Shown one piece after another: positions 34,360 to 44,177 of a stretch of DNA of 64,000 nucleotides. Source of the stretch: Sediminibacterium sp. TEGAF015 (GTDB taxonomy: Bacteria > Bacteroidota > Bacteroidia > Chitinophagales > Chitinophagaceae). Below the pieces are notes generated by a model that was not told the origin of the DNA, made no database searches, and saw only the letters and a list, made by a program, of their open reading frames with translations. A program made the translations under genes and the position numbers. Within the stretch, counting starts at the first letter, position 1. Every line of letters begins with the position of its first letter. The stretch lies in contig NZ_AP026683.1 of assembly GCF_025997995.1 (NCBI RefSeq), positions 434,501-498,500 of the forward strand, given 5' to 3'.

Positions 34360-35691
34360 ATGCGATTTGCGGTAGTAGATATTGAAACGACAGGTGGATT
34401 TCCCAGTCAGCATGGAATTACAGAAATAGCGATTGTATTACACAACGGTACTGAAATAGAAGGTGTGTATGAAACCTTGGTTAATCCTCATCAGCCCATT
34501 CCTCCCTTTGTAATTGGCATGACTGGTATAACCAATGCCATGGTGGAAGCAGCACCCTCATTTAGTGAAGTGGCGCCCCAAATTTATAATCTGTTGAAAA
34601 ACAGAGTATTTGTAGCGCATAATGTAAATTTTGATTTCAGCTTTGTAAAGCATCATTTGCAGGAAGCGGGGTTTGATTTGCATACCCCAAAGCTTTGTAC
34701 TATCCGATTGAGCCGCAAGGTATTTCCTGGCTTTCCCAAATATGGATTGGGGCATTTGTGCCGGCAATTGAATATTGAAATTGAAAACCGCCATAGGGCA
34801 GGAGGTGATGCCAAAGCCACTGCCAAAATTCTGGACATGGTGCTACAAAACAGCGGGGAACGACTTGTAAAGGAAATGCTGCAAAAAGAAAACAGGGAGC
34901 AGTTGATGCCACCCAACCTGCCCGCACACTATTTGCACGATTTGCCTCAGGAGCCAGGGGTGTATTATTTTCAAAACAAGCAGGACAAAGTAGTATATGT
35001 TGGCAAGGCCAAAAACGTCAAGAAAAGAGTATTGAGCCATTTTACAGGGCTCGATCTCAGCAAAAAAAGACAGGACTTCTTAAGGGAAATTTACAGTATA
35101 CGCTATGCAATTTGCCCAACAGAATTTATCGCCAGTTTGCTGGAAAGTATTGAAATCAAAAGGCTATGGCCCGCATATAATAAAAGTCAGAAAAGATTTG
35201 AACAGTTATGGGGCATTTATCTTTTTGAAGACAACAGGGGATATAAGCGGTTAGCTATCGATAAAAAGCATAAAAATACACAACCCCTTCAGGCATTTTC
35301 TCTTTTGGCTGATGCACATCGGGAATTATGGAGATGGGTCAGGGAATTTGAATTACATCCTGCTCTTTGTTTTCTGGATAAAACCATTCCCAACGAATGG
35401 CCGGATGTGCAATTGCACAATCAGCAAGTGGAAAAAGTAATTGCCTGGATTGCAGAAGAAAAAGCATCTTATATCATTCAAGAAAAAAATACTGCCATTT
35501 TGGTTGAGAAAGGAAAGTTTGTGGGGATGGGAACCATTGATCATATTGAAGTTTCCGAACCACTGGAACCAACTTATGCTGCTGCCATTAAAGAAGCAGT
35601 TACTCCCTATGCAGAAAATGAAGTTATCAAATCGATGCTAAGGAAATATCTGGAAAGATATCCTCATCGTGTGGTACGTATAGTGGAATAA
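34360..35691 (+). CDS. DnaQ-like exonuclease fused to a GIY-YIG (UvrC/Cho-type) nuclease
   Basis: 443 residues. The N-terminal DEDDh 3'-5' exonuclease has VVDIETTGG (Asp7, Glu9), AHNVNFDFSF (Asp92) and HRAGGDAKAT (His145, Asp150). A GIY-YIG domain follows: EPGVYYFQNKQDKVVYVGKAKNVKKRV (about 198-224) and FIASLLESIEIKRLWPAYN, resembling the UvrC N-terminal and Cho endonuclease. A further C-terminal region has no recognised domain. Such fusions are known in several phyla, and a role in DNA repair or processing is expected but unproven. It is probably co-transcribed with tex downstream. Confidence 0.9.
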   Translation: MRFAVVDIETTGGFPSQHGITEIAIVLHNGTEIEGVYETLVNPHQPIPPFVIGMTGITNAMVEAAPSFSEVAPQIYNLLKNRVFVAHNVNFDFSFVKHHLQEAGFDLHTPKLCTIRLSRKVFPGFPKYGLGHLCRQLNIEIENRHRAGGDAKATAKILDMVLQNSGERLVKEMLQKENREQLMPPNLPAHYLHDLPQEPGVYYFQNKQDKVVYVGKAKNVKKRVLSHFTGLDLSKKRQDFLREIYSIRYAICPTEFIASLLESIEIKRLWPAYNKSQKRFEQLWGIYLFEDNRGYKRLAIDKKHKNTQPLQAFSLLADAHRELWRWVREFELHPALCFLDKTIPNEWPDVQLHNQQVEKVIAWIAEEKASYIIQEKNTAILVEKGKFVGMGTIDHIEVSEPLEPTYAAAIKEAVTPYAENEVIKSMLRKYLERYPHRVVRIVE

Positions 35692-35725
35692 TCTACATTC
35701 GCCTCCCTAAAATTGAAAACTGATT

Positions 35726-37978
35726 ATGTCTTTTGCTCCCATTATTGCCGCAAAATTGAATTTGCGTGTTGCTCAGGTTGAAACGGTGCTGGAACTTTTA
35801 GCAGAGAGTGCTACCATCCCATTTATTGCACGATACAGAAAAGATAGTACAGGTAATCTGGATGAAGTTCAGATTCAGCAAATTCAGGATGAACAAAAAA
35901 GCTTACAGGCATTTACAGAGCGTAAGGAATTCATTGAAAAAACTATTACAGAGCAAGGCAAAATGACAGAAGCCATTCAGGCTAAGATGAATGCCGCAAC
36001 AACTATTGTGGAACTCGAAGACATTTATCTGCCGTTTAAAGTGAAGCGCAAAACCAAAGCGGTGGTAGCAAGGGAAAATGGGTTAGAGCCACTGGCTTTA
36101 TTGTTACTTGCTCAGGGAAATGAAGACCCTGAAACCGAAGCGGCTAAATTTTTCAATGAAAAAATCACCACTGTAGAAGAAGCATTACAAGGTGCCAGAG
36201 ATATCATTGCAGAGAATGTAAACGAGCAGGCAGATGTTAGGGCAAAGTTGAGAAAACTGTTTGAAGATACTGCATTGTTACAGAGTAAGGTATTGGCAGA
36301 CAAAGAAACGGAAGCCATCAAATACAAGGATTATTTCGATTTTTCCGAACCCATTCATAAAGTTCCTTCGCATCGAATTTTAGCGATTCTCCGTGGCTTC
36401 TTAGAGGGCTTCCTAAGAATCAGTATCGCTCCTTCAGAAGAAGAAGCGATTGAACTTATTGAAGATTTTTATTTGAAAGGACAGAGCCCTGCGGCTGTGC
36501 ATATTAAAAAAGCAATTAAGGATGCTTATAGAAGATTATTGCAGCCCAGTCTGGAAAGCGAATACCGTTCTGCGTTAAAGCAGAAGGCCGATGAAGAAGC
36601 CATCAATGTATTTGCAGAAAATCTTCGTCAGCTGCTATTGAGTGCACCACTTGGAAGTAAAAGAGTCTTGGCCATTGACCCTGGTTACAGAACCGGTTGT
36701 AAAGTAGTTTGTTTGGATGAGTCAGGTGAATTGCTAACAACCGACCTGATATATGTTCATGAGGCAGGAAAGCTCTATGACAGCGAATACAAAATTAAAC
36801 AACTGGTTAAGCAATTTGACATACAGGTATTTGCAATTGGGGATGGAACAGCGGGTAGAGAAACAGAACAGTTTATTAAAAAAATGAACTTAGGGTTGCC
36901 AGTATTTTTAGTGAATGAAGATGGGGCATCTGTTTACTCTGCATCTGAAATTGCTAGAGAAGAATTCCCTGATTACGATATTACCGTGAGAGGATCAGTC
37001 AGCATTGGCAGAAGGTTGATGGATCCTTTGGCAGAGCTGGTTAAAATTGATCCTAAAAGTATTGGAGTAGGACAGTACCAGCATGATGTAAACCAATTCA
37101 GACTGAAAGAAAAATTAGATCAGACAGTTGTAAGTTGTGTAAATACAGTAGGAGTAAATCTGAATACAGCCAGTAAACAGCTACTGAGCTATGTGAGTGG
37201 TATCAATGAATCGGTGGCAGATAACATAATAAAACACCGAAAATTGATTGGTGCATTTAATTCAAGAGAAGAATTGCTGAAAGTGCCGAGATTGGGCGCC
37301 AAGGCTTTTGAACAATGTGCCGGGTTTTTGAGAATCCCTAAAGCCAAACATCCATTGGATGCAAGTGCGGTGCATCCGGAAGCATATCCGATAGTAGAGA
37401 AAATGGCAGCTGACCTGGGCACCAATGTATCCGCACTGATTGGCAATGAAACACTATTGAAAAATATTGATCCAAAGAAATACGTAACAGAACAGATTGG
37501 ACAGCTCGCGTTAAATGATATAGTCAAAGAATTACAAAAACCAGGTCTGGATCCAAGATCAGAACTGGAACAATTTGAATTCGCTAATATATATTCTATT
37601 GAAGAAGTTACTGTGGGATTGGTATTGCCGGGTGTAGTAACGAATCTAACCCGTTTCGGGGCGTTTATAGATATAGGAGTTAAGCAGGATGGATTGGTAC
37701 ACGTAAGTGAAATTGCTCACCGCTATATTACTGATCCTAGCGAAGCATTAAAGTTGGGTCAAAAAGTTACTGTAAAAGTGCTTGAAGTAGATATTGCACG
37801 CAAACGTATTGCGCTATCCATCAAACAGACAGAAGCTGCTCCTGCAGCGGGTGTGGGAGGACGTAAAGATCTTGCACAGCACAAGCGTTCTAATCAACCA
37901 ATTAAGAAGGAGGAAGACCTGAGCAATATGAATGTTACCGATGCTTTACAAGCTTTAAAAAAGAAGTTTGGCAAATAA
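35726..37978 (+). CDS. tex: Tex-family RNA-binding transcription accessory protein
   Basis: 750 residues with the complete Tex order: helical N-terminal domain (IPFIARYRKDSTGNLDEVQI), YqgF-like RNase-H fold domain (RVLAIDPGYRTGCKVVCLD), helix-hairpin-helix segment (VGVNLNTASKQLLSYVSGI) and a C-terminal S1 RNA-binding domain (GVVTNLTRFGAFIDIGVKQDGLVHVSE). Tex associates with transcription complexes and RNA and affects gene expression and stress responses. It is cytoplasmic. The DsrE-like gene starts 26 bases downstream. Confidence 0.95.
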   Translation: MSFAPIIAAKLNLRVAQVETVLELLAESATIPFIARYRKDSTGNLDEVQIQQIQDEQKSLQAFTERKEFIEKTITEQGKMTEAIQAKMNAATTIVELEDIYLPFKVKRKTKAVVARENGLEPLALLLLAQGNEDPETEAAKFFNEKITTVEEALQGARDIIAENVNEQADVRAKLRKLFEDTALLQSKVLADKETEAIKYKDYFDFSEPIHKVPSHRILAILRGFLEGFLRISIAPSEEEAIELIEDFYLKGQSPAAVHIKKAIKDAYRRLLQPSLESEYRSALKQKADEEAINVFAENLRQLLLSAPLGSKRVLAIDPGYRTGCKVVCLDESGELLTTDLIYVHEAGKLYDSEYKIKQLVKQFDIQVFAIGDGTAGRETEQFIKKMNLGLPVFLVNEDGASVYSASEIAREEFPDYDITVRGSVSIGRRLMDPLAELVKIDPKSIGVGQYQHDVNQFRLKEKLDQTVVSCVNTVGVNLNTASKQLLSYVSGINESVADNIIKHRKLIGAFNSREELLKVPRLGAKAFEQCAGFLRIPKAKHPLDASAVHPEAYPIVEKMAADLGTNVSALIGNETLLKNIDPKKYVTEQIGQLALNDIVKELQKPGLDPRSELEQFEFANIYSIEEVTVGLVLPGVVTNLTRFGAFIDIGVKQDGLVHVSEIAHRYITDPSEALKLGQKVTVKVLEVDIARKRIALSIKQTEAAPAAGVGGRKDLAQHKRSNQPIKKEEDLSNMNVTDALQALKKKFGK

Positions 37979-38004
37979 CGTAACTTAGAAGAAATCTTAC
38001 AGGA

Positions 38005-38538
38005 ATGAAATACTTGATATTCGCAATTGTTGCGTGCAGTTTTTTTGCAGAAGCTTCAGCGCAAAAAACGGTCAGACCATTTATCACCAACTATGGTGAT
38101 GTATTTGAAGTGGCCGCAACCAAAGAGGTCGTTAATAAAAAAGGAAAGTATAAAATACTTGTAGATATCATCAGTCCTGCCGCCAGCGCAAAAGAAATAA
38201 GTGAACATTTCGAGAACATAGCTAGAATTGCCAACCTGCATGTAGCAGCGGGAGTTAAGCCGGAGAATTTGTCGATTGTTGCCGTAGTTCACGGAGCTGC
38301 TGTTTCATTTATATTGAACAACGAAACCTATAAACAGAAGTATGGTGTGGATAATCCGAATCAGCCGGTGTTTACTGCTTTAAAAGCGGCAGGAATTCCC
38401 TTGTATGTTTGCGGGCAAACTTTGTTTAAAAGAAAAGTAGATCCTGCAACATTAGCACCAGAATTTGATATTGTGCAATCAGCTGTAACTACTATTACAA
38501 CCTATGCACCTCAGGGATATACGGTGCTAAAATATTAA
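38005..38538 (+). CDS. Exported DsrE-like protein
   Basis: 177 residues with a signal peptide (about 1-19, ending ASAQ). The mature part is a DsrE/DsrF-like alpha/beta domain (PF02635): HFENIARIANLHVAAG, LSIVAVVHGAAVSFIL and GIPLYVCGQTLFKRK, with a single conserved Cys (about 138). Cytoplasmic DsrE proteins relay sulfur, whereas exported ones of this type are of unknown function. The DEAD-box helicase gene begins only 2 bases after the stop, so they are co-transcribed. Confidence 0.85.
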   Translation: MKYLIFAIVACSFFAEASAQKTVRPFITNYGDVFEVAATKEVVNKKGKYKILVDIISPAASAKEISEHFENIARIANLHVAAGVKPENLSIVAVVHGAAVSFILNNETYKQKYGVDNPNQPVFTALKAAGIPLYVCGQTLFKRKVDPATLAPEFDIVQSAVTTITTYAPQGYTVLKY

Positions 38539-38540
38539 TC

Positions 38541-39863
38541 ATGAAGGCTTCGGTTACAAAGCAAACTGTTTTACATAAACTGGGAATTGACAATTTCAAT
38601 GAAATGCAACATGCAACCAGTTCAGCTTTTGAAACGGCTGAGGGGATATTATTGCTTTCGCCCACTGGTTCAGGAAAAACCCTGGCTTTTTTGTTTCCCA
38701 TTTTGCAGCAATTGAATCCTAAAGGCAGTAAAGTACAGGCACTGGTTTTAACTCCTTCCCGGGAACTGGCTATTCAGATTGAGCAGGTTTGGAAAAAAAT
38801 GCAAACTGGTTTTAAAGTCATTTGTGCCTATGGTGGGCATGATATGCCAAGTGAAATCAATAGTCTTAAGGAAGCCCCTGCACTATTGGTTGGCACGCCT
38901 GGACGAATTGCTGATCACTTGAAACGAAAGTCATTTGATGCCAGTGCCATCCGTTATTTTGTTTTTGATGAGTTTGATAAATCGCTTGCGCTAGGGTTTG
39001 AGGAAGACATGGAATACATTACTAAACAGGTCAGACCAGCTGCACTCAGGGTATTTGTATCCGCTACTGCTTCCATTGTTATCCCGGAATTTGCTACTCC
39101 TAAAAACCTGACAGTACTCAATTTTCTTAAGCAGGAAGCAGCAGTGCCTGCTGTTGAAATGCTTACTGTTTGGTCCGATGATAAAGACAAGGTGAAAACC
39201 CTTTTTGAATTGCTCTGTACCATAGGTACGGAACAAGTATTAATATTCTGTAACCACAGAGAATCGGTAGAAAGAACCAGTAGTTTGCTGAAAGAAATGG
39301 GTATAGAAGCAGGAATTTTTCATGGAGGAATGGAGCAGATGCAGCGTGAACAGGCGCTCATTAAATTCCGAAACGGAACTACGCAGTTTTTAGTAACTAC
39401 CGATCTGGCAGCCAGAGGGCTCGACATTCCAGATATAGATCATATTGTTCATTATCATCTTCCCTCCACTTTTGCAGAGTTTACCCATCGCAATGGCAGA
39501 ACTGCCAGAATGAATAAAACAGGAACCATTTATCTCATTCTGCATGAATCGGAGTCAATCCCAAATTATGTAGGGGAAGCTCCGCCTTCATTTGCACTAA
39601 CAGAAAAATACAAAGTTCCCAAACCTTCCGCCTGGGGGACGGTTTACATTAACGCAGGTAAAAAGGAGAAAATAAATAAAGTGGATATAGTGGGATTCTT
39701 TTTGCAAAAAGGAAAATTAGAAAAGGACGATATAGGATTGATAATAGTGAAAGATCATAACTCATTTATTGCTATCAGAAAAAAAGCAATCCCTTCCTTA
39801 TTGAAATTGGTTCGTGACGAAAAACTGAAAGGGAAGAAATTCCTGATTATGGAAGCCAGATAA
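38541..39863 (+). CDS. DEAD-box-like RNA helicase
   Basis: 440 residues. RecA-like domain 1: Q-motif region, Walker A SPTGSGKT (40-47), TPSRELA, GTPGRI, motif II as DEFD (143-146) instead of DEAD, and SAT. Domain 2: TTDLAARGLDIPDIDHIVHY and HRNGRTAR. The C-terminal part resembles the RNA-binding extension of DbpA-like helicases. It is expected to unwind RNA, for example in ribosome assembly. The DEFD variant keeps the two acidic residues needed for catalysis. It is co-transcribed with the exported DsrE-like gene. Confidence 0.93.
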   Translation: MKASVTKQTVLHKLGIDNFNEMQHATSSAFETAEGILLLSPTGSGKTLAFLFPILQQLNPKGSKVQALVLTPSRELAIQIEQVWKKMQTGFKVICAYGGHDMPSEINSLKEAPALLVGTPGRIADHLKRKSFDASAIRYFVFDEFDKSLALGFEEDMEYITKQVRPAALRVFVSATASIVIPEFATPKNLTVLNFLKQEAAVPAVEMLTVWSDDKDKVKTLFELLCTIGTEQVLIFCNHRESVERTSSLLKEMGIEAGIFHGGMEQMQREQALIKFRNGTTQFLVTTDLAARGLDIPDIDHIVHYHLPSTFAEFTHRNGRTARMNKTGTIYLILHESESIPNYVGEAPPSFALTEKYKVPKPSAWGTVYINAGKKEKINKVDIVGFFLQKGKLEKDDIGLIIVKDHNSFIAIRKKAIPSLLKLVRDEKLKGKKFLIMEAR

Positions 39864-39914
39864 GAATAAACCTTCTGATGAGAATTGCTTAATTTGAGAC
39901 TTTAAATATTTACT

Positions 39915-42383
39915 ATGAGAATAGTTCCATTGCTTGTTTCAGCACTCTTAACCTGGGGTGCTATTCATTTATTCAATACCCAGCTTTCTGTGGGTGGAAG
40001 TAAAACACCTAGATTGGGATATTTCTTATCGCCCCAACATGGTTTCTGGCAAAATGCCGAATCTACTGAAACCAACTACAATGAAAATGTTGTAATAAAA
40101 GATCTTCAGGGTAAAGTAGAAGTATATATTGATGATCGTTTGGTTCCTCATATTTATGCGGATGAAGACAATGATGCCTATTATGTGCAGGGTTACCTGC
40201 ATGCCAAGTTTAGACTTTGGCAAATGGAATTTCAAACCCATGTAGCAGCTGGTAGATTAAGTGAAATCGTGGGCAAGGAAAGAATACCTACAGACCAATT
40301 TTTCAGAAGATTAGGAATGGTATATGGTGCTGAGAAAACGAAAGCATTCGTGGAAAAAAATAACCCTGAAATGCAATCGGCAATTGACTCATATGCGAAA
40401 GGAGTTAACGCTTATATTGCCCAGTTAAAGCCCGAGGAAATACCCTTTGAATATAAGTTATTAGATTATAAACCCGAAGCTTGGACATCTTTGAAAACCT
40501 ATTTGTTCCAAATGTTTATGTCCTATGATTTAACAGGAAGAGGAGCTGTAACCGATTTACAGATGAGCAATGCCAGAAACTATTTTGGCTATAAAGATTT
40601 TGATCGCTTGTTTACTGATGTACAGGATTCGCTGGATCCCATTATTCCTAAAGGTACAGTTTATGCAAAACCAGCTATAAAAGTGGTGCCACCAACAGAC
40701 GTTCAAACTGCCTATTTAGGCGATACCACTGGAAGTTCAACCGCTATGGCTCCTTTTGTTCCCAATAAAAGCAACGGTAGCAATAACTGGGTTGTAGGCG
40801 GAAGTAAAACAAAATCGGGAAGACCCATTTTGGCGAACGATCCACACCTGGGCTTAAACCTGCCTTCTTTATGGTTTGAAGTGCAAATTTCTACTCCAAC
40901 ACATAGAACCTATGGTGCAAGTTTTCCAGGCTCTCCTGCAGTTATTATTGGTTTTAATGACAGTATTGCTTGGGGGGTAACCAATGCCGGAAGAGATGTA
41001 TTAGATTATTATGAAATGAAATTTAAAGACTCAACTTTAAATGAATACTGGTACAATGGTCAATGGGTAAAAGCAGAGAAAAGAACGGAGACTATCAAAG
41101 TGAAAGATAGTGCGAATGTGATTGAAAATATTGCTATGACTGTTTTTGGTCCAACCATGTATGACCATCATTATAAAAATACCGGTACAGGTGGAAAAAA
41201 TTTGGCACTGAGATGGACAGCACATGATGGGGGCAGTGGATTGCTCGCATTTTATAAATTAAATCATGCCAAGAATTATGAAGATTATTTAGAAGCCATA
41301 TCCCATTGGAATACAACAGGGCAAAACTTTGCTTTTGCTTCCAAGACTGGGGATATTGCCTTAAAGCAACAGGCTAATTTTGTTGCCAGATGGTATAGAC
41401 AGGGTGATTTTATTTTACCTGGTCAGGACAGTACTTATGCATGGCAGGGATATATTCCTACCAATGAAAATCCCATGATTAAAAATCCGGAAAGGGGATT
41501 TGTAAGCAGTGCCAATCAAAAATCAACAGATAAAACCTATCCTTATTATTTAGGTGCAGCTTCCAATTTCCCTGTTTACAGAGGAGTAATCATTAATCGC
41601 AAACTAACGGCGCTCTCCAATGCTACTGCGCAGGATATTCAGAAACTGCAAATGGATAATTACAATGTATTTGCTGAAATGGCCAGACCGGTAATCATGA
41701 AATATGTCAATCAACCAGCGCTCACTTCAGATGAAAAGAAATACCTGGATATCATGAACAGCTGGAACCTGGTAAGCGATGTAAACGAAAAAGGAGCTAC
41801 TGTATTTAATGTACTCTGGGATAGTTTGGAAACCAGTATCTGGGGCGATGAATTTGCTGGTGCCACTACCAATATAGGATGGCCTGATGAAATAACACTA
41901 CTGGAAAGTTTACAGCGAGATAGCTTATACTCTTTTGCTGATAATATAAAAACAAAGAACAAAGTAGAAACAATTTCGGATGCCGTAATGGAAGCGATTA
42001 AAAAAGCAACAGTCGTTTTACAAAAAGCAGACAAAGAAGGGAAGTTAGGCTGGGCAGCATTTAAGGATACGCGGGTGAGTCATTTGCTTAAAATAAAACC
42101 TTTAAGTGCACTGCATTTACCTATTGGCGGAGGAAGACATATCATCAATGCCACTACGGAAACCCATGGTCCAAGTTGGAGAATGATTGTGCATATGACT
42201 GATGAAATAGAAGCGTATGGTGTTTATCCTGGTGGGCAAAATGGTAATCCCGGTAGTAAGTATTATGATACATTTATTGATTATTGGGCAACCGGAAAAT
42301 ATTACCCTATTCTGTTTCTACACTTAAAAGACGCACCAACCCATAAGCGTATCAAGTGGTTAATGACATTTACCAAAGCATAA
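39915..42383 (+). CDS. Penicillin acylase family N-terminal nucleophile hydrolase
   Basis: 822 residues. An N-terminal hydrophobic segment (about 1-20) should export or anchor it. The alpha-chain region (YVQGYLHAKFRLWQMEFQTHVAAGRLSEIVG) is followed by a linker and the autoprocessing site NKSNGSNNWVVGGSKT, where Ser289 becomes the N-terminal nucleophile of the beta chain. Then comes GRPILANDPHLGLNLPSLWFEV, as expected for family S45. Homologues hydrolyse penicillins, other N-acyl amides or acyl-homoserine lactones. The substrate is unknown. It is followed by a small membrane protein gene (11-base gap) and tilS, so an operon is likely. Confidence 0.93.
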   Translation: MRIVPLLVSALLTWGAIHLFNTQLSVGGSKTPRLGYFLSPQHGFWQNAESTETNYNENVVIKDLQGKVEVYIDDRLVPHIYADEDNDAYYVQGYLHAKFRLWQMEFQTHVAAGRLSEIVGKERIPTDQFFRRLGMVYGAEKTKAFVEKNNPEMQSAIDSYAKGVNAYIAQLKPEEIPFEYKLLDYKPEAWTSLKTYLFQMFMSYDLTGRGAVTDLQMSNARNYFGYKDFDRLFTDVQDSLDPIIPKGTVYAKPAIKVVPPTDVQTAYLGDTTGSSTAMAPFVPNKSNGSNNWVVGGSKTKSGRPILANDPHLGLNLPSLWFEVQISTPTHRTYGASFPGSPAVIIGFNDSIAWGVTNAGRDVLDYYEMKFKDSTLNEYWYNGQWVKAEKRTETIKVKDSANVIENIAMTVFGPTMYDHHYKNTGTGGKNLALRWTAHDGGSGLLAFYKLNHAKNYEDYLEAISHWNTTGQNFAFASKTGDIALKQQANFVARWYRQGDFILPGQDSTYAWQGYIPTNENPMIKNPERGFVSSANQKSTDKTYPYYLGAASNFPVYRGVIINRKLTALSNATAQDIQKLQMDNYNVFAEMARPVIMKYVNQPALTSDEKKYLDIMNSWNLVSDVNEKGATVFNVLWDSLETSIWGDEFAGATTNIGWPDEITLLESLQRDSLYSFADNIKTKNKVETISDAVMEAIKKATVVLQKADKEGKLGWAAFKDTRVSHLLKIKPLSALHLPIGGGRHIINATTETHGPSWRMIVHMTDEIEAYGVYPGGQNGNPGSKYYDTFIDYWATGKYYPILFLHLKDAPTHKRIKWLMTFTKA

Positions 42384-42394
42384 AATTTAATTGT

Positions 42395-42745
42395 ATGAAA
42401 TTCATAGTATCCATATTACTAACGGCTTTACTGGCATTTGTGGCTGGATTATTTACTCAGTTTCCCTGGTGGATATTTGCTATCAGTTCTTTTGTTGTAG
42501 CCGCTGTTATTCCGCAATCGCCGGGTAAATCCTTTTTGAGTGGATTCCTAGGTTTATTTTTATTGTGGGTGATTATGGCTATCATAAAAGATGCTGCCAA
42601 TGAGCATATCCTCTCTACCAAAGTATCGCAGATATTACCATTGGGGGGCTCTTATATTATGCTGATTTTAATTACCGGAATTATTGGAGGCTTGATCAGC
42701 GGCTTTGCTGCTTTAACAGGAGCCTATTTAAAGAAATCATCTTAA
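42395..42745 (+). CDS. Small hydrophobic membrane protein
   Basis: 116 residues from ATG 42395. About four transmembrane helices (near 3-19, 22-39, 47-64 and 80-105) with the pattern FTQFPWWIFAISSFVVAAVIPQ at the start. I do not recognise a named domain. It lies 11 bases after the penicillin-acylase-like gene and 2 bases before tilS, which suggests co-transcription. Confidence 0.75.
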   Translation: MKFIVSILLTALLAFVAGLFTQFPWWIFAISSFVVAAVIPQSPGKSFLSGFLGLFLLWVIMAIIKDAANEHILSTKVSQILPLGGSYIMLILITGIIGGLISGFAALTGAYLKKSS

Positions 42746-42747
42746 TC

Positions 42748-44115
42748 TTGTTAGCACGATTTCAGCATCATTGGCATTCGCATTTTGCCTGGTTACAAAA
42801 ACCTGGTCGCCCTTTTTTACTTGCCATGAGTGGGGGAGCAGACAGCACTGTGCTGGCTGTACTCTTGCAATATACGGGTATTGATTTTTGCGTAGCACAT
42901 GTTAACTATCAACTAAGAGGGGAAGAGAGTAACAGAGATGAAGCATTTGTTGCAACCTTTTGTAAAAAGCATTCTATCAAATGCTGGATTAAACGAATAG
43001 ATACCCAACAGTATAAGGAAGCTTCTGGTTTGTCTACACAAGTAGCTGCAAGAAATATACGTTATGATTGGTTTGATCAGTTAAGAAAGGATAACGATGA
43101 ATTAGCTGAAAGCTGGGTAATCACTGCGCATCATGCCAATGATGCCATTGAAACCAGTGCGATGCAGTTTTTCAGAGGAACCGGACTTGAAGGATTAAAA
43201 GGTATTGTGCCTATTCACAGCGAAAAAAAAATCATCAGACCTTTGTTGCCTTATTTTAGAGAAGAGATAGAAGAATTTGCCTTTCACAATTCCATTGAAT
43301 TTGTAAAAGACTCTTCCAACGATACTGATGATTACACAAGAAATTTTTTCAGAAACCAGCTTCTTCCTTCAGTTAAAAAAGTTTTTCCAAGGGTAGAACA
43401 GAACCTTCACGCCAATCTTAGTCGGTTTTCTGAAGCAGCAATTTTGTATAATCAGGCAGTAGAAGGGCAATTGAAAAAGCTATTGCATTGGAAAGGCAAT
43501 GAGTGTCATATACCGGTATTGCGCTGGCAAAAGTTGAATCCCCTTCATACCATTACCTGGGAAATTATTGCGCCTTTTCACTTTTCAGCTGATCAGATTC
43601 CAGAAGTAGTCAAATTGCTTTCTTCAGAGAATAGTAGTTATATTCAATCTGATTCGCATCGGATTATTAAAAACCGGAATTGGATGATTATTGCACCGCT
43701 TGCAAATGAGGCGGCGGTCAATATTTTGATAGACCAGCCCGGAGTTATTCATTTTTCTGACGGAAAACTTGAACTTTCTTTAGGTCAGGAACATTCGTCT
43801 TCCTTGCAAGATGGTCATTCTCCCCCTAATGACGCTACAATTATTGAGTATCTGGATGCACAAGCTGTAAAGTTTCCATTGTTGCTTCGCAAGTGGAAAG
43901 CAGGCGATTACTTTTATCCATTGGGGATGACAAAGAAAAAGAAAATAGCTAAGTTCCTGATCGATCTTAAATTGAGTAAAACAGAAAAGGAAAAGGTTTG
44001 GATTCTGGAGTCAGACAATAAAATTATTGCCGTGCTGGGGAAAAGAATTGATCATCGCTTTAGATGTTTGGCCACTACCTCTAAGCAATTAGCGATTACA
44101 TTTACCGCCGGTTAA
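42748..44115 (+). CDS. tilS: tRNA(Ile)-lysidine synthase
   Basis: 455 residues. The PP-loop ATPase motif MSGGADST (SGGxDS) at about 28-35, VAHVNYQLRGEESNRDEAF, ITAHHANDAIETSAMQFFRGTGLEGLKG and NDTDDYTRNFFRNQLLP identify TilS. The C-terminal domain ends with HRFRCLATTSKQLAITF. It converts the wobble cytidine of a tRNA-Ile to lysidine, an essential step for reading AUA. The start is a TTG at 42748, two bases after the previous stop; the next ATG lies inside the PP-loop and would destroy the enzyme. Confidence 0.93.
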   Translation: MLARFQHHWHSHFAWLQKPGRPFLLAMSGGADSTVLAVLLQYTGIDFCVAHVNYQLRGEESNRDEAFVATFCKKHSIKCWIKRIDTQQYKEASGLSTQVAARNIRYDWFDQLRKDNDELAESWVITAHHANDAIETSAMQFFRGTGLEGLKGIVPIHSEKKIIRPLLPYFREEIEEFAFHNSIEFVKDSSNDTDDYTRNFFRNQLLPSVKKVFPRVEQNLHANLSRFSEAAILYNQAVEGQLKKLLHWKGNECHIPVLRWQKLNPLHTITWEIIAPFHFSADQIPEVVKLLSSENSSYIQSDSHRIIKNRNWMIIAPLANEAAVNILIDQPGVIHFSDGKLELSLGQEHSSSLQDGHSPPNDATIIEYLDAQAVKFPLLLRKWKAGDYFYPLGMTKKKKIAKFLIDLKLSKTEKEKVWILESDNKIIAVLGKRIDHRFRCLATTSKQLAITFTAG

Positions 44116-44177
44116 AATCCCCCGACCAAAAAAAATAAAAAGACCTTTAGGTAAATTCAATAGACCTTAAATAAAGA

